Notes: generated by a model not told the origin, from the sequence alone. Numbered from the stretch's first letter, positions 25,807 to 35,614 are shown. The stretch: DNA of 64,000 nucleotides from Pedosphaera sp. (GCA_009695195.1 SIBJ01000002.1:62001-126000); one strand, 5' to 3'. Program-made: numbers and translations.

Positions 25807-25920
25807 TCAACCCTGACGCTGTTTGTGGCGCTTGTTCGTGCAGATCACACGAATGATGCCGCGGCGACGCACGATCTTGCAGTGCTCGCAAAGTTTTTTG
25901 ACCGACGCGCGAACTTTCAT
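25807..25920 (-). CDS. rpmJ: 50S ribosomal protein L36 (zinc-binding type)
   Basis: 37 aa, [20 protein letters not shown] then [13 protein letters not shown]. The zinc ligands C11, C14, C27 and H32 are all present, so this is the C+ form. It lies between infA (1 bp) and rpsM, the standard alpha-operon position. Confidence 0.98.
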   Translation of the reverse strand: MKVRASVKKLCEHCKIVRRRGIIRVICTNKRHKQRQG

Positions 25921-25921
25921 A

Positions 25922-26146
25922 TCAATTTTTCTTCGACTCGACGATGATCCGCCCGGACGACAAATCGTAGGGCGTCAAATTCAGTTTCACTTTCTCACCC
26001 GGCGCGAACGTGGCCGCCAGCCGGCGGGCCCGTCCCGCCACAAATCCCAGCAACCGGTGGCCGTTGGCCAGTTGCACGCGATACGTCCCGTTCGCGAGCG
26101 CCTCGGTCACGACACCTTCAACCTCGAAGGCATCTTTTCCATGCAT
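25922..26146 (-). CDS. infA: Translation initiation factor IF-1
   Basis: 74 aa single OB fold: [33 protein letters not shown] and [20 protein letters not shown]. It binds the 30S A site during initiation. The N-terminal 13 codons overlap the end of map by 40 bp, implying translational coupling. The start at 26146 ([11 protein letters not shown]) is the natural IF-1 start. Confidence 0.95.
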   Translation of the reverse strand: MHGKDAFEVEGVVTEALANGTYRVQLANGHRLLGFVAGRARRLAATFAPGEKVKLNLTPYDLSSGRIIVESKKN

Positions 26147-26883
26147 GTCAAAATCTCCGGTTCACCCTCGGTGATCAACACCGTGTGCTCAAAATGAGCC
26201 GATAGTGAACCATCTTGCGTCACCACTGTCCAGCCGTCTTTCAAAACTTTCACCTCGGGCCGGCCCGCCGTGACCATCGGTTCGATGGCGATGGTCATGC
26301 CCGGTCGCAACTTCTGATTGCACCGGCCATCCACGAAGTTCGGCACCTGCGGCTCTTCGTGCATCGTCCGCCCGACCCCGTGGCCGACGAACTCCCGCAC
26401 CACCCCGTAACCGTTGCCTTCGACGTAATTTTGTATCACGCGCGAGATGTCCGTGACCCGGTTGCCCGGCAGCGCCTGCGCGATGCCTTCGTAAAGCGCC
26501 TGCGCCGTCACGTCCATCAACCGCTGCGCAATCACGCCGCAACCGCCCACCGCCACCGTCTTCGCCGTGTCACCGATGAACCCGCGATACATCACGCCGC
26601 AATCCACGCTGACGATGTCGCCAAATTTCAAAACCCGTTCGTTCGCCAGTCCGTGAACGACCTCGTCGTTCACCGAGATGCAGGTCTGGCACGGATACTT
26701 CCGATAGCCGAGGAACGCGCTCCGGCCACCGTGCGCTTTCATCCGTTCCGCCGCGAACACATCCACCTGCTTCGTCGTCACGCCGGGCCGGATGAAGGCG
26801 GCGACTTCGTTCAACACCGCGCTCGCCACGACGCACGCCGGACGCATCGCTTCCAAATCCCGCTCGCTCTTGAGAATGATCAT
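26107..26883 (-). CDS. map: Methionine aminopeptidase type I
   Basis: 258 aa cytoplasmic metalloenzyme removing N-terminal Met from nascent proteins. Metal ligands are visible: Asp in VSVDCGVMYRGF and GDTAKT, His in VGHGVGRTMHE, Glu in IAIEPMV and HFEHTVLI. Start ATG 26883 (MIILKSERDLEAM) is preferred; the frame extends three codons to a TTG that lies at the edge of a palindromic repeat. It takes the place usually shared with adk between secY and infA; adk is missing. Confidence 0.96.
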   Translation of the reverse strand: MIILKSERDLEAMRPACVVASAVLNEVAAFIRPGVTTKQVDVFAAERMKAHGGRSAFLGYRKYPCQTCISVNDEVVHGLANERVLKFGDIVSVDCGVMYRGFIGDTAKTVAVGGCGVIAQRLMDVTAQALYEGIAQALPGNRVTDISRVIQNYVEGNGYGVVREFVGHGVGRTMHEEPQVPNFVDGRCNQKLRPGMTIAIEPMVTAGRPEVKVLKDGWTVVTQDGSLSAHFEHTVLITEGEPEILTCMEKMPSRLKVS

Positions 26884-26892
26884 CTTCTTCAA

Positions 26893-26979
26893 GTCTTAAT
26901 CTTAATCTTAATCTTTTTCTAAATCTTAATCTGTCCGCGCCCAAGGGATTAAGATTAAGAAAAAGATTAAGATTAAGAC
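26893..26979. repeat. Inverted repeat of a CTTAAT hexamer filling the secY-map gap
   Basis: Left arm 26893-26931 is tandem CTTAAT; right arm 26947-26979 is its complement, tandem GATTAA. The element takes up essentially the whole 26893-26984 gap in the operon and is much more AT-rich than its surroundings. Confidence 0.95.
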
Positions 26980-26984
26980 CGAAA

Positions 26985-28346
26985 TCAGAACCGGCCCCGC
27001 AGCCGGCCCTTCTTCAAAAACCCGTCGTAATGCCGCATCATCAGATGCGATTCGACCTGCCGCATCGTGTCGAGCATCACGCCGACCGTGATCAACATGC
27101 TCGTGCCGCCAAAAAACTGGGCCACGTCCGGCGTAATCGTCATCAGCTGCGTGAGGATGATGGGGATGATCGCGATCACCGTCAAAAACAGCGCGCCCGC
27201 CAGCGTGATGCGCGTCATGGCGTGATGGAGAAACTCCGAGGTCGCCTGCCCCGGCCGCACGCCGGGGATGTAGCCGCCGTTCTTTTTCAAATCGTCCGCG
27301 ATCTGAAGCTCGTTGAACTGGGTCGCCACCCAGAAGTACGAGAAGAACAAAATCATAAGACCGTAAATGAACAAGTACAGAAAGGTTCCCTCGGTCAAGG
27401 CTCGCCCGATTTTCATCAGGAACGGCAAATCCAGGTACGTGCCCGCCCGCGCCGCAAGCTGTTGCGGAAAGCTCAGGATGGCGCCCGCAAAAATGATCGG
27501 CATCACGCCGGCGTAGTTCACGCGCAACGGCATGAACGACGTGCCGCCGGAATAAACCTTCCGTCCCACCGCGCGCTGGGCGTATTGCACGGGAATCTTT
27601 CGCTGCGCCTGCGTCACCGCGATCACGCCGGCGATCACGCCAACGAGCAATAGAATCAACGCCACCGCATGGCCTAAATTTTTTGGCTCGGCACCCGCCG
27701 CCGGGAAAAACATGTCCTGCAATCCCTGCACCGCCTTCGGCAAGCGTGCCACGATACCGATGGTGATGACCAGCGAGACGCCGTTGCCGATGCCGCGTTC
27801 GGTGATCTGTTCGCCCAGCCACATCAGCAGCATCGTACCGGTCGTCAGCACCAGCAGCGCCTGGATCCGGTACCACCAGATATACTCCGGCGCGTAGAGC
27901 ATCAAGTTCTTGCCGGATTCGTCGGGCTTTTCCCAACCGAACACAATGAACGCGCCCTGCAACAAACACAGTCCGACGGTGAGATAGCGGCCGTACTGGA
28001 TGATCTTCGCGCGACCGCCCTCTTCGCGCGCGAGCTTGCTCAACTGCGGCACCACCGCGGTCAGCAACTGCACGATGATCGTCGCGCTGATGTAAGGCAT
28101 GATGCCGAGCGCGCCGACCGCCGCGTGTTCGAGCGCGCCGCCGGTGAACAAATTGTACATCCCCATCGCGCCGCCGGAGGTCGCCTTCTCCATCGTCGTT
28201 TTCAAGGCCTCGGCATCAAGCCCGGGCACGCGGATGAAAGCGATGACGCGGCAGATGGCCAGCAGTGCCGCCGTGAACAGAATCCGGGACTTCAGTTCCG
28301 GAATCTTGAAGCAGTTGCCGAAAGTGTTGTAGAGAGATGCCAGCAC
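26985..28346 (-). CDS. secY: Protein translocase subunit SecY
   Basis: 453 aa, ten transmembrane helices, the channel of the Sec translocon. Recognisable blocks: PGLDAEAL before the plug region, LGIMPYISATIIVQLLTAVV, ERGIGNGVSLVI (GNGxSL signature), ADDLKKNGGYIPGVRPGQAT and the C-terminal MRHYDGFLKKGRLRGRF. Full length. ATG 28346 begins MLASLYNTFGNCFKIPELKS, the normal SecY N-terminus. Follows rplO by 20 bp. Confidence 0.98.
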   Translation of the reverse strand: MLASLYNTFGNCFKIPELKSRILFTAALLAICRVIAFIRVPGLDAEALKTTMEKATSGGAMGMYNLFTGGALEHAAVGALGIMPYISATIIVQLLTAVVPQLSKLAREEGGRAKIIQYGRYLTVGLCLLQGAFIVFGWEKPDESGKNLMLYAPEYIWWYRIQALLVLTTGTMLLMWLGEQITERGIGNGVSLVITIGIVARLPKAVQGLQDMFFPAAGAEPKNLGHAVALILLLVGVIAGVIAVTQAQRKIPVQYAQRAVGRKVYSGGTSFMPLRVNYAGVMPIIFAGAILSFPQQLAARAGTYLDLPFLMKIGRALTEGTFLYLFIYGLMILFFSYFWVATQFNELQIADDLKKNGGYIPGVRPGQATSEFLHHAMTRITLAGALFLTVIAIIPIILTQLMTITPDVAQFFGGTSMLITVGVMLDTMRQVESHLMMRHYDGFLKKGRLRGRF

Positions 28347-28366
28347 GAGTTCGATCCCGAGTTATC

Positions 28367-28840
28367 TCAGCCCTTGGTGGTTTCAGCCGGTTTGCGGCCC
28401 GCGACTTCGCACGTGCCGCCCTTGGCTTCAATCTTGGCTTTGGCCGCGGCGCTGAACGCACTCGCGCTCACCGCGAGCTTCTTGGTCAATTCGCCATCGC
28501 CCAAAATTTTGATGCCGTCGCCAGGACCGTTCGCCAGACCGGCGGCGCGCAGCGTCGCTTCGTTCACCGTCGCGCCGTCATCGAACGCGTTGAGTTCGGA
28601 AAGATTGACGGGAATGTAGCGCGTGCCAAAACGGGTGTTGTTGAAACCGCGCTTGGGAATGCGGCGGATGAGCGGCATCTGGCCGCCCTCGAATCCGATG
28701 CGGATGGAACTGCCCGAGCGCGCGGTCTGGCCCTTGCCGCCGCGACCCGCCGTTTTGCCGTGACCGCTGGATTCACCCTGGCCCAGCCGTTTGCGACGAT
28801 GCTTCGCGCCGGGACGAGGTTTGAGATCATGTAGTCGCAT
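28367..28840 (-). CDS. rplO: 50S ribosomal protein L15
   Basis: 157 aa: MRLHDLKPRPGAKHRRKRLG, then GRGGKGQTARSG and FEGGQMPLIRRIPKRGFNN, all L15 hallmarks. A late assembly protein of the 50S subunit. It begins 9 bp after rpsE, with no rpmD (L30) in between. Confidence 0.98.
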   Translation of the reverse strand: MRLHDLKPRPGAKHRRKRLGQGESSGHGKTAGRGGKGQTARSGSSIRIGFEGGQMPLIRRIPKRGFNNTRFGTRYIPVNLSELNAFDDGATVNEATLRAAGLANGPGDGIKILGDGELTKKLAVSASAFSAAAKAKIEAKGGTCEVAGRKPAETTKG

Positions 28841-28849
28841 AAAAAATAA

Positions 28850-29524
28850 TCAGTTCGTTGCCGTCGCCGCTGGGGTGACCACGGGCGCCGGCGTCTTTTT
28901 GATTTCGAGGCCGCGGCCCCGGTAAATGTCCTCGCGCAGGCGGAGGCTCAACAATCCGTTCAAGGTGGCCTGGACGACGTTGGCCGCGTTGGAGGAGCCG
29001 AGGGATTTCGTGAGAATGTCCTTCACGCCGGCGGACTCGAGCACGGCGCGAACGGTCTTCCCCGCGATGATGCCGGTGCCGGGCGAGGCTGGGCGCAGGA
29101 TGATCCGCGCGCCGCCAAACCGGCAAAATACTTCGTGCGGAATGGTCGCGCCGGTGAGGGAAACGGAAACCATTTTCGTGCGGGCCAGTTCGCCGCCGCG
29201 CCGGATGGCATCGGCCACTTCGCTGGCTTTACCGAGCGCGAGACCGACGCGGCCTTTCTTGTCGCCGACGACCACGAGCGCGCTGAATTTGAACCGCCGA
29301 CCGCCCTTCACCACTTTCGAGGAGCGGTTGATGAACACGACTTTTTCGACCAGTTCATTGCCATCGCCGCCATCGCGCCCGGAATCGGACTCGCCGGGAC
29401 GGCCACGCCGTCCGCGTCCGCCGCCGCCGCCGCGCGGTCCGCGGTGATATTCAGGAGGCCGCGACGGAGCCGGGCTCGCGGCGGTTTCGGTCACTGGCAC
29501 TGGTTGGATGATTTCTTCAGCCAC
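28850..29524 (-). CDS. rpsE: 30S ribosomal protein S5
   Basis: 224 aa. The S5 core begins about residue 56 ([60 protein letters not shown]). It is preceded by a Gly/Arg-rich extension ([20 protein letters not shown]). The start is GTG at 29524, 20 bp after rplR, with GGAG nine bases upstream; a frame-matched ATG at 29632 would overlap rplR by 88 bp and is less likely. The C-terminal tail ends in an Ala/Thr stretch. Confidence 0.96.
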   Translation of the reverse strand: MAEEIIQPVPVTETAASPAPSRPPEYHRGPRGGGGGRGRRGRPGESDSGRDGGDGNELVEKVVFINRSSKVVKGGRRFKFSALVVVGDKKGRVGLALGKASEVADAIRRGGELARTKMVSVSLTGATIPHEVFCRFGGARIILRPASPGTGIIAGKTVRAVLESAGVKDILTKSLGSSNAANVVQATLNGLLSLRLREDIYRGRGLEIKKTPAPVVTPAATATN

Positions 29525-29533
29525 AAATTCGAT

Positions 29534-29537
29534 CTCC
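29534..29537 (-). promoter_or_regulatory. Ribosome-binding site that fixes the rpsE start
   Basis: GGAG on the minus strand, 9 nt before GTG at 29524. It supports the short form of S5 and avoids an overlap with rplR. Confidence 0.7.
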
Positions 29538-29544
29538 GGTTTGG

Positions 29545-29943
29545 TTAAAATTTCAGACCCGCTGCGCGCGCGGCTTCCGCCAGCGTCGCAAGTTTTCCGA
29601 GCACGGGTTTCCCTTCCTTGCCAGCGGACCAATGATACCGCGCGGCCCCGCGGTCAAACACGACCGCCGTGATGCCTTTCGCCAGCGCGGTTTCCGCCGC
29701 CAGCTTGCCGATGGTCTTCGCCCCGGTCACGTTGGCCCCGAGTTTCTCCCGATCCGGCGTGGCCTTGCTGCGCGTCGAAGCGGAGGCGAGCGTCACGCCC
29801 GCGGCGTCGTCAATGAACTGCACGTAGATGTGCTCGTTGGTGAAGCGCACGTTCATGCGCGGCCGGTCCTTCGTGCCCGTGACTTTTTTGCGGACCCGCC
29901 AGTGGCGCAACTGGCTCAAGCGTAGTTTTTTTTCCGTTCTCAT
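29545..29943 (-). CDS. rplR: 50S ribosomal protein L18
   Basis: 132 aa; MRTEKKLRLSQLRHWRVRKK, RPRMNVRFTNEHIYVQFIDD and AKTIGKLAAETALAKGITAV are the L18 blocks for 5S rRNA binding. ATG 29943 is chosen because upstream codons in this frame are antisense or out-of-frame rplF sequence. It lies between rplF and rpsE as in other bacteria. Confidence 0.97.
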   Translation of the reverse strand: MRTEKKLRLSQLRHWRVRKKVTGTKDRPRMNVRFTNEHIYVQFIDDAAGVTLASASTRSKATPDREKLGANVTGAKTIGKLAAETALAKGITAVVFDRGAARYHWSAGKEGKPVLGKLATLAEAARAAGLKF

Positions 29944-29978
29944 GTCTGGGTGGTCACGGATTTGGCCGTGACGATAAA

Positions 29979-30515
29979 TTATTGGACCGTCTTGCCTTCC
30001 TTGCGCTGGACGTGTTCGCCGGCATAGCGCACACCCTTCCCCTTGTACGGCTCGGGCGGATAGAAACTGCGGATCTCCGCCGCGACCTGGCCGACGACTT
30101 TCTTGTCCGGGCCTTCGATGGTCAGCTTGGTGTTTTCCTCGACCGTCACTTTGATCTGGTCGGGAATGTTGTAATTGACCGGGTGCGAGTAGCCGAGCGT
30201 AAGGTTCACGACCTTGCCGGTCACAGCGGCCTTGAAACCGACGCCCTGAATCTCGAGCTTCTTGATGAAGCCGTCGGCCACGCCCTTGACCATGTTGTTG
30301 ACCAGCGCGCGGCTCAAGCCGTGCAGCGCCTTGGCCTGGGCATCGTCGCCATCGCGGGCCACGACAATCTTGCCGTCCTGGACCTTTAGGCTCGTGCGCT
30401 TGGGGAGTTCCCAATCGAGTTTGCCCTTCGGGCCTTCGACCAGAATCTTCTGCCCCTTCACCTCCACCTTCACTTTCGGCGGGATGGCAATCGGTTGTTT
30501 TCCAATTCGCGACAT
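29979..30515 (-). CDS. rplF: 50S ribosomal protein L6
   Basis: 178 aa; MSRIGKQPIAIPPKVKVEVK start, GVGFKAAVTGKVVNLTLGYS in the middle, and EPYKGKGVRYAGEHVQRKEG at the C-terminus. Binds near the sarcin-ricin loop. 12 bp after rpsH. Confidence 0.98.
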   Translation of the reverse strand: MSRIGKQPIAIPPKVKVEVKGQKILVEGPKGKLDWELPKRTSLKVQDGKIVVARDGDDAQAKALHGLSRALVNNMVKGVADGFIKKLEIQGVGFKAAVTGKVVNLTLGYSHPVNYNIPDQIKVTVEENTKLTIEGPDKKVVGQVAAEIRSFYPPEPYKGKGVRYAGEHVQRKEGKTVQ

Positions 30516-30527
30516 AAAATCTTTATT

Positions 30528-30914
30528 TTACCAGACGTGACAAAGCACTTCGCCACCAAGGTTTTTCTTGCGCGCCTGAACGCCGGTCATCACGCCTTCC
30601 GACGTCGAGACCACCACCGTGCCGAGGCCGCCGAGCACGCGGGGAATTTCCTGCGCCCCGACGTAATTACGCAGGCCCGGTTTGCTGACCCGGCGCAAGC
30701 CCTCGATCACGGTCTTCTTGCCCTGATACTTGAGCTTGAGCTTGATGGTCTTGGGGATTTTTCCCTCGACCGCCACGTCCGCGACGTAGCCTTCCTGCTT
30801 GAGGATGGTCGCGATGTTTTCCTTGATGCGCGAGTGCGGCACTTCCACCGCCGGCTGCAACGCCTGGCCGGCGTTACGGATGCGGCACAACATGTCAGAA
30901 ATCGGATCGGTCAT
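30528..30914 (-). CDS. rpsH: 30S ribosomal protein S8
   Basis: 128 aa; MTDPISDMLCRIRNAGQALQ start and the C-terminal STSEGVMTGVQARKKNLGGE signature of S8. In E. coli S8 is the autoregulator of the spc operon; no such site was identified here. Confidence 0.98.
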   Translation of the reverse strand: MTDPISDMLCRIRNAGQALQPAVEVPHSRIKENIATILKQEGYVADVAVEGKIPKTIKLKLKYQGKKTVIEGLRRVSKPGLRNYVGAQEIPRVLGGLGTVVVSTSEGVMTGVQARKKNLGGEVLCHVW

Positions 30915-30921
30915 AAAATTC

Positions 30922-31191
30922 TTACCAACTGGCTTTCACCACGCCGGGAATCAACCCATTCAACGCCGCCTCGCGAAACGTGAGGCGCGACGCCGCGAAC
31001 TTCCGCAGGTAGCCGTGGCGACGGCCGCTCATCGAACAGCGATTCACGACGCGCGTCGGGCTGGCGTTGCGCGGCAACTTGGCGAGGCCGGCGTAATCCC
31101 GCTTCGCCCTCAGTTCCGCCCGCTTCGCGGCGTACTTTTTTACCGTCTCCTGCTTGCGCTTGTTGCGCTCGATCCATGCGGTCTTGGCCAT
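30922..31191 (-). CDS. rpsN: 30S ribosomal protein S14 (zinc-independent type)
   Basis: 89 aa; [40 protein letters not shown] and [18 protein letters not shown]. The CxxC zinc motifs of the short C+ form are absent, so this is the longer C- type. 7 bp before rpsH. Confidence 0.98.
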   Translation of the reverse strand: MAKTAWIERNKRKQETVKKYAAKRAELRAKRDYAGLAKLPRNASPTRVVNRCSMSGRRHGYLRKFAASRLTFREAALNGLIPGVVKASW

Positions 31192-31205
31192 AAAGTTTCG
31201 GTCGG

Positions 31206-31748
31206 TTATTTGTCGGCGAACGGAAAACCCAGCAACTTCAACAAGTCCAGCGCGCCCTCGTTGGTGGGCGAGGTGGTCACGATCGTGATGTCCATGCCTT
31301 GCGTCCGCTTGATCTTGTCCAGTTCAATTTCCGGAAAAATCGTCTGCTCGCTGACGCCAAAAGTATAGTTGCCCCGACCGTCGAACTTGCGCGGCGACAA
31401 ACCGCGGAAGTCGCGGATGCGCGGCAGCGCCGTCGCCACCAGGCGGTCGAAGAACTCATACATCGCGTCCTTGCGCAGCGTCACGCGGCAACCGATCGGC
31501 TGGCCTTCGCGCAACTTGAAGTTCGCGATGTCGTGGCGCGACTTGCTGACCACCGCCTTGCGGCCCGTGATCTGCGCCAGGTCCTTGGCGGCATCTTCAA
31601 TCGCACCCTTTTCCAGCGAAGCGCTCACGCCCATGTTCACCACGATTTTTACCATCCGTGGAACCTGGTGGATGTTCGCATAGTTGTGCTTTTGCTTCAG
31701 CGCCGGCACAACGTCCGTGACGTATTTGTTGTAAAGTCTGGCTTTCAT
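31206..31748 (-). CDS. rplE: 50S ribosomal protein L5
   Basis: 180 aa; [40 protein letters not shown], and [20 protein letters not shown] at the C-terminus. Binds 5S rRNA and contacts S13. Follows rplX by 52 bp, one of the larger gaps in the cluster. Confidence 0.98.
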   Translation of the reverse strand: MKARLYNKYVTDVVPALKQKHNYANIHQVPRMVKIVVNMGVSASLEKGAIEDAAKDLAQITGRKAVVSKSRHDIANFKLREGQPIGCRVTLRKDAMYEFFDRLVATALPRIRDFRGLSPRKFDGRGNYTFGVSEQTIFPEIELDKIKRTQGMDITIVTTSPTNEGALDLLKLLGFPFADK

Positions 31749-31800
31749 TTTTTCGTGTCACGGTTTTTGCCGTAACTTCGTTTCTTAATCCAAATCTTGA

Positions 31801-32115
31801 TCATGCCTGGGCCGGCGCGGCTTCAGCCGTCCCGCCGCGCTTCGCCAGGCGCGCGTCAAATTTCGCCGCGCTCATCACATTCGAGAGATGCAGCGAGCCT
31901 TCGCGCTCAATAATCGCGCCCTGCGGATGTTGCTGGCTCTTGCGCATGTGCTTCTTCGTCATGCGCGCGCCCTCGACGATGACGCGCCCCTTCTTCGTCA
32001 GCAGGGCGATGATGCGCCCGCGTTTGCCCTTGTCGGCGCCGGAGATCACCACGACCTCCTCGCCCTTTTTCACGTGGGCGGCTTTCGTCGTTGAAGCGTC
32101 AAATCGATTTTTCAT
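31801..32115 (-). CDS. rplX: 50S ribosomal protein L24
   Basis: 104 aa; [20 protein letters not shown] is the KOW motif, then [20 protein letters not shown]. Assembly initiator of the 50S subunit. Start ATG overlaps the rplN stop (ATGA, 32112-32115), implying coupled translation. Confidence 0.98.
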   Translation of the reverse strand: MKNRFDASTTKAAHVKKGEEVVVISGADKGKRGRIIALLTKKGRVIVEGARMTKKHMRKSQQHPQGAIIEREGSLHLSNVMSAAKFDARLAKRGGTAEAAPAQA

Positions 32116-32477
32116 ATCACTTCCGGTGCGAGCGAGATGATTTTCATGAACTTCTTGTCGCGCAGCTCGCGGGCGACGGGTCCAAAGATGCGCGTGCCCT
32201 TCGGGTTCTGTTCCTCGTCAATGATCACGCACGCGTTGCTGTCAAAGCGCAGATACGAGCCGTCGTTGCGGCGGATGATGTGCCGGGTGCGCACGATCAC
32301 GGCGTTATGGACCTCGCCTTTTTTCACCTGGCCGTCGGGCGTGGCGTCCTTGATGTGGACCTTGACGATATCGCCAACGCCGGCGTAACGCTGGTTGCGA
32401 CCCAGCACGCCGATGGCCCACGCAACTTTCGCGCCGGTATTGTCGGCCACATCAAGATGAGAACGGATTTGGAGCAT
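32112..32477 (-). CDS. rplN: 50S ribosomal protein L14
   Basis: 121 aa; [40 protein letters not shown] and [20 protein letters not shown] are L14 signatures. Sits at the subunit interface. Standard spc-operon position after rpsQ. Confidence 0.98.
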   Translation of the reverse strand: MLQIRSHLDVADNTGAKVAWAIGVLGRNQRYAGVGDIVKVHIKDATPDGQVKKGEVHNAVIVRTRHIIRRNDGSYLRFDSNACVIIDEEQNPKGTRIFGPVARELRDKKFMKIISLAPEVI

Positions 32478-32487
32478 AAAAAATCAA

Positions 32488-32790
32488 TCAGGCCGCCACG
32501 CGCTCGACGCCGCTGGACTTGTCCACGACTTCCACCAACCGCCAGCGCTTGAGCTTGGACAACGGGCGCGTCTCCTCGATGCGCACCGTGTCGCCGACCT
32601 TCGCCTCGGACTTCTCGTCGTGGGCGTAAAATTTACTGTAAGCGGTGACGACCTTCTTGAAGCGCGGGTGCGCGAAGCGGCGTTGAACACGCACGACGAT
32701 CGTCTTCGTCATCTTGTTCGAGAGAACCTCGCCGACGCGTTCCTTGCGGGTGCCGCGCGTGCTTGCCGTCTGGGTGGTGGTGTCAGCCAT
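32488..32790 (-). CDS. rpsQ: 30S ribosomal protein S17
   Basis: 100 aa; [40 protein letters not shown] and [21 protein letters not shown] short ~13-residue Thr/Gln-rich N-terminal extension precedes the normal S17 core. The ATG at 32790 is 20 bp after rpmC. Confidence 0.98.
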   Translation of the reverse strand: MADTTTQTASTRGTRKERVGEVLSNKMTKTIVVRVQRRFAHPRFKKVVTAYSKFYAHDEKSEAKVGDTVRIEETRPLSKLKRWRLVEVVDKSSGVERVAA

Positions 32791-32810
32791 ATCAAATCAA
32801 ATTAAAATAA

Positions 32811-33008
32811 TCACGCCGCCTTGTTGCGCAGTTGCGAGACGCGCGTTTCCAGGCGCGCGATGGAGCGCCGCAGGGTGCGCAAGCGCGCCGGTTTTTCAAG
32901 CTGCGCGCCCGCCTGTTGCAGGCGCAGATTGAATATTTCATGGCGCAGGTCGCGGCTCTTGGCCGATAACTCGACGAGCGTCATATCTTTCATTTCCGAA
33001 AACTTCAT
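32811..33008 (-). CDS. rpmC: 50S ribosomal protein L29
   Basis: 65 aa helical hairpin; MKFSEMKDMTLVELSAKSRD start, EIFNLRLQQAGAQLEKPARL and RRSIARLETRVSQL. Located near the peptide exit. 14 bp after rplP. Confidence 0.97.
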   Translation of the reverse strand: MKFSEMKDMTLVELSAKSRDLRHEIFNLRLQQAGAQLEKPARLRTLRRSIARLETRVSQLRNKAA

Positions 33009-33022
33009 AACCAGGTTCCGTC

Positions 33023-33445
33023 TTAGCTCGCGCGGTGATGGCGCGAAATGAATTTCGTTTTGATCGGCAGCTTTGTCGCCGCCAGCCGCAGTGACTCGCG
33101 CGCAATCGCCTCGGTCACGCCGTCCACTTCAAACAACACATTCGCCGGCCGGACCACCGCAACCCAGCCTTCGACGGGCGCCTTGCCCTTGCCCATCCGG
33201 GTTTCCAACGGCTTCTTCGTGAAAGATTTCTGCGGGAAGATGCGGATCCACATCTTGCCGTGCCGCTTCATGTGACGGGCAATGGACACGCGCGCGGCCT
33301 CGATCTGTTTGGCGTCCATCCAGCAGCGCTCCAGCGCCATCAATCCATATTCGCCAAACGCCACCGTGCTGCCGCGATAGGCGATGCCCGCACGGTTGCC
33401 GCGGTGCATTTTGCGATATTTTACTTTTGCCGGCTGTAAGGCCAT
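33023..33445 (-). CDS. rplP: 50S ribosomal protein L16
   Basis: 140 aa; [40 protein letters not shown], and [20 protein letters not shown] are the L16 blocks. Organises the tRNA acceptor arm region. Confidence 0.98.
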   Translation of the reverse strand: MALQPAKVKYRKMHRGNRAGIAYRGSTVAFGEYGLMALERCWMDAKQIEAARVSIARHMKRHGKMWIRIFPQKSFTKKPLETRMGKGKAPVEGWVAVVRPANVLFEVDGVTEAIARESLRLAATKLPIKTKFISRHHRAS

Positions 33446-33466
33446 ATCAGATTTCTCTTTCTAAAT

Positions 33467-34135
33467 TCAGTTCGCGGTGGTTTCCGTGGTCGCCGTGACC
33501 TTCTGCGGCGGCTTGGTCTCGCCGGTGCAGATCCAGCACTTGACGCCGAGCTTGCCATACATGGTCAGCGCCTCCGCGAATCCGTAGTCAATGTTCGCGC
33601 GCAGCGTGTGCAACGGCACGCGACCCCAGCGCTGGTTCTCCACGCGGGCGATTTCCGAACCGCCAAGCCGGCCACCGCAGCGAATCTTGATTCCTTCCGC
33701 GCCAAAATCTTTCGCCGTTTGCACGGCCTTCTTCATCGCGCGCCGGAACGAGACGCGGCGTTCGAGCTGCAACGCGACGTTTTCGGCGACGAGTTGCGCA
33801 TCGAGTTCGGGCGTCTTCACCTCGATGATGTCCACGTAAACTTCCTTGCCCGTCATCTTGCTCAATTCTTCCTTGAGCTTGTCAATTTCCGAACCCTTGC
33901 GGCCGATGACGACGCCCGGGCGGGCGGTCAAGATGGTGATGCGGCAGCGGCTCGCCGCGCGCTCGATCAAAATCCGGGGGACGGAAGCGGACTCGAGTTT
34001 CTTCTTCAGCAACTCGCGGATCGCACGGTCCTCGGCGAGCAGCTTGCCGAATTCCTTCTTGCCGGCGTACCACTTCGAGCGCCAGTCCTTGTTGACGGCG
34101 ACGCGCAGACCGATTGGATTTGTTTTTTGGCCCAT
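33467..34135 (-). CDS. rpsC: 30S ribosomal protein S3
   Basis: 222 aa; [20 protein letters not shown] start, KH domain with [20 protein letters not shown], and [20 protein letters not shown]. Part of the mRNA entry channel. 4 bp after rplV. Confidence 0.98.
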   Translation of the reverse strand: MGQKTNPIGLRVAVNKDWRSKWYAGKKEFGKLLAEDRAIRELLKKKLESASVPRILIERAASRCRITILTARPGVVIGRKGSEIDKLKEELSKMTGKEVYVDIIEVKTPELDAQLVAENVALQLERRVSFRRAMKKAVQTAKDFGAEGIKIRCGGRLGGSEIARVENQRWGRVPLHTLRANIDYGFAEALTMYGKLGVKCWICTGETKPPQKVTATTETTAN

Positions 34136-34139
34136 ACTG

Positions 34140-34472
34140 TTATTCGTCGGACAAAGTGATTTTGATGTGGCAGCGGCGCTTGATGATCGGCCCCGCGGAA
34201 CCGCGCGCCTTGGGTGTGAACCGCCGGAGGGAAGTCGCCGTGCCGGCCACCGCTTCCTTCACCCGCAACGTCTCCGGCTTGACCTTGTTGTTGTTCTCGG
34301 CGTTGGCAATCGCCGAATTCAGCGTCTTGGCCACCAGCCGCGCCGACTTGCGCGACACGAACTGCAGTACCGCCTGCGCCTGCAACGCGGGCAGGCCCTG
34401 AATCTGGCGCACCACCTCGCGCATCTTCTGCGCGGACATCGGCACGTTTTTCAAAATCGCGTGAACTTGCAT
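34140..34472 (-). CDS. rplV: 50S ribosomal protein L22
   Basis: 110 aa; [20 protein letters not shown] start at ATG 34472, 4 bp after rpsS. The beta-hairpin lining the exit tunnel corresponds to [20 protein letters not shown]. An in-frame start 36 bp upstream would overlap rpsS and is rejected. Confidence 0.97.
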   Translation of the reverse strand: MQVHAILKNVPMSAQKMREVVRQIQGLPALQAQAVLQFVSRKSARLVAKTLNSAIANAENNNKVKPETLRVKEAVAGTATSLRRFTPKARGSAGPIIKRRCHIKITLSDE

Positions 34473-34476
34473 AGGG

Positions 34477-34758
34477 CTATTTCGCTTCCGCCTTGGCCGT
34501 GTGCGCACCGTGTTTCTTGAACGTGCGGGTCGGCGAGAACTCGCCGAGCCGGTGGCCGACCATATTTTCCGTCACGAAGACGGGGTTGAAAATTTTTCCG
34601 TTGTGAACCGTGAACGTGAGGCCCACGAAATCCGGCGTGATCATCGAACGGCGCGACCAGGTCTTGATCGGCGTCTTTTGATTCGTGGCCTTCGCCTTCA
34701 GGATTTTCTCCATCAGGTGACCATCAATGAACGGACCTTTTTTGATTGAGCGTCCCAT
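34477..34758 (-). CDS. rpsS: 30S ribosomal protein S19
   Basis: 93 aa; [20 protein letters not shown] start, [20 protein letters not shown], and [20 protein letters not shown]. 1 bp after rplB. Confidence 0.98.
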   Translation of the reverse strand: MGRSIKKGPFIDGHLMEKILKAKATNQKTPIKTWSRRSMITPDFVGLTFTVHNGKIFNPVFVTENMVGHRLGEFSPTRTFKKHGAHTAKAEAK

Positions 34759-34759
34759 A

Positions 34760-35614
34760 TTACTTATTCTTCATCACGAGGCCGTTGCGTTGAACGACGA
34801 TAAACCGGTTCGACAGCTTGCGTTTATTCCGCGTCTTGCCGCCCTTGGCGAGCAAACCCCACGGCGAAGTCAATTGTTGCCAGCCGCCGCCGCCTTTGCT
34901 CTTGCCCTGCCCACCGCCATTCGGATGGTCCACCGGGTTGCGCGCCACGCCGCGGGTGATCGGACGGATGCCCCGATGCCGCGAACGACCTGCCTTGCCA
35001 AGAATCACATTCTCATGCTCGGTGTTGCCGACCTGGCCGATGGTCGCGTAGCACTCCTCATTGATCCGGCGAATTTCGCCGGACGGCAGGCGAACCTGCG
35101 CGTAACCTTCATCGCGCGACATCAACGTCGCCGCACCGCCCGCCGAGCGCACCATCTGGGCCCCGCGACCGGGAACGATTTCAATACAATGAATCGCCGA
35201 CGCGAGCGGAATGGACTTCAACGGCAGGCAATTCCCGATCTCCGGCGGCGCCATCGGCCCGCTCAAGAGTTTGCGCCCTACTTGAATTCCCACCGGTGCG
35301 ATGATGTAACGCTTCTCGCCATCTTTGTATTGAAGCAGCGCCAGCCGCGCCGAACGCATGGGATCATATTCAATCGCCGACACCGTGGCCTCGACGCCGT
35401 GCTTGTTGCGGCGGAAATCCACCAGGCGGATTTTCTGTTTGTGGCCGCCGCCGATGCCCCGCGCGGTCGCGCGGCCGTAATGATTGCGGCCGCCGGTCTT
35501 CTTGCGAATCTCGACCAAGCTCTTCTCCGGCTTGGACTTCGTAATGTCGCTGAAATCAGCGAACGTCACGTAGCGTAGAGACGGCGTTAGCGGTCTAAAT
35601 GTTTTGACTGGCAT
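34760..35614 (-). CDS. rplB: 50S ribosomal protein L2
   Basis: 284 aa; [40 protein letters not shown] and the C-terminal [14 protein letters not shown] with [13 protein letters not shown] core peptidyl-transferase protein. It is the first gene of the cluster in this genome; rplW, rplD, rplC and rpsJ, which normally precede it, are not found in the 378 bp upstream. A shared promoter-like block lies 126 nt before its start. Confidence 0.98.
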   Translation of the reverse strand: MPVKTFRPLTPSLRYVTFADFSDITKSKPEKSLVEIRKKTGGRNHYGRATARGIGGGHKQKIRLVDFRRNKHGVEATVSAIEYDPMRSARLALLQYKDGEKRYIIAPVGIQVGRKLLSGPMAPPEIGNCLPLKSIPLASAIHCIEIVPGRGAQMVRSAGGAATLMSRDEGYAQVRLPSGEIRRINEECYATIGQVGNTEHENVILGKAGRSRHRGIRPITRGVARNPVDHPNGGGQGKSKGGGGWQQLTSPWGLLAKGGKTRNKRKLSNRFIVVQRNGLVMKNK

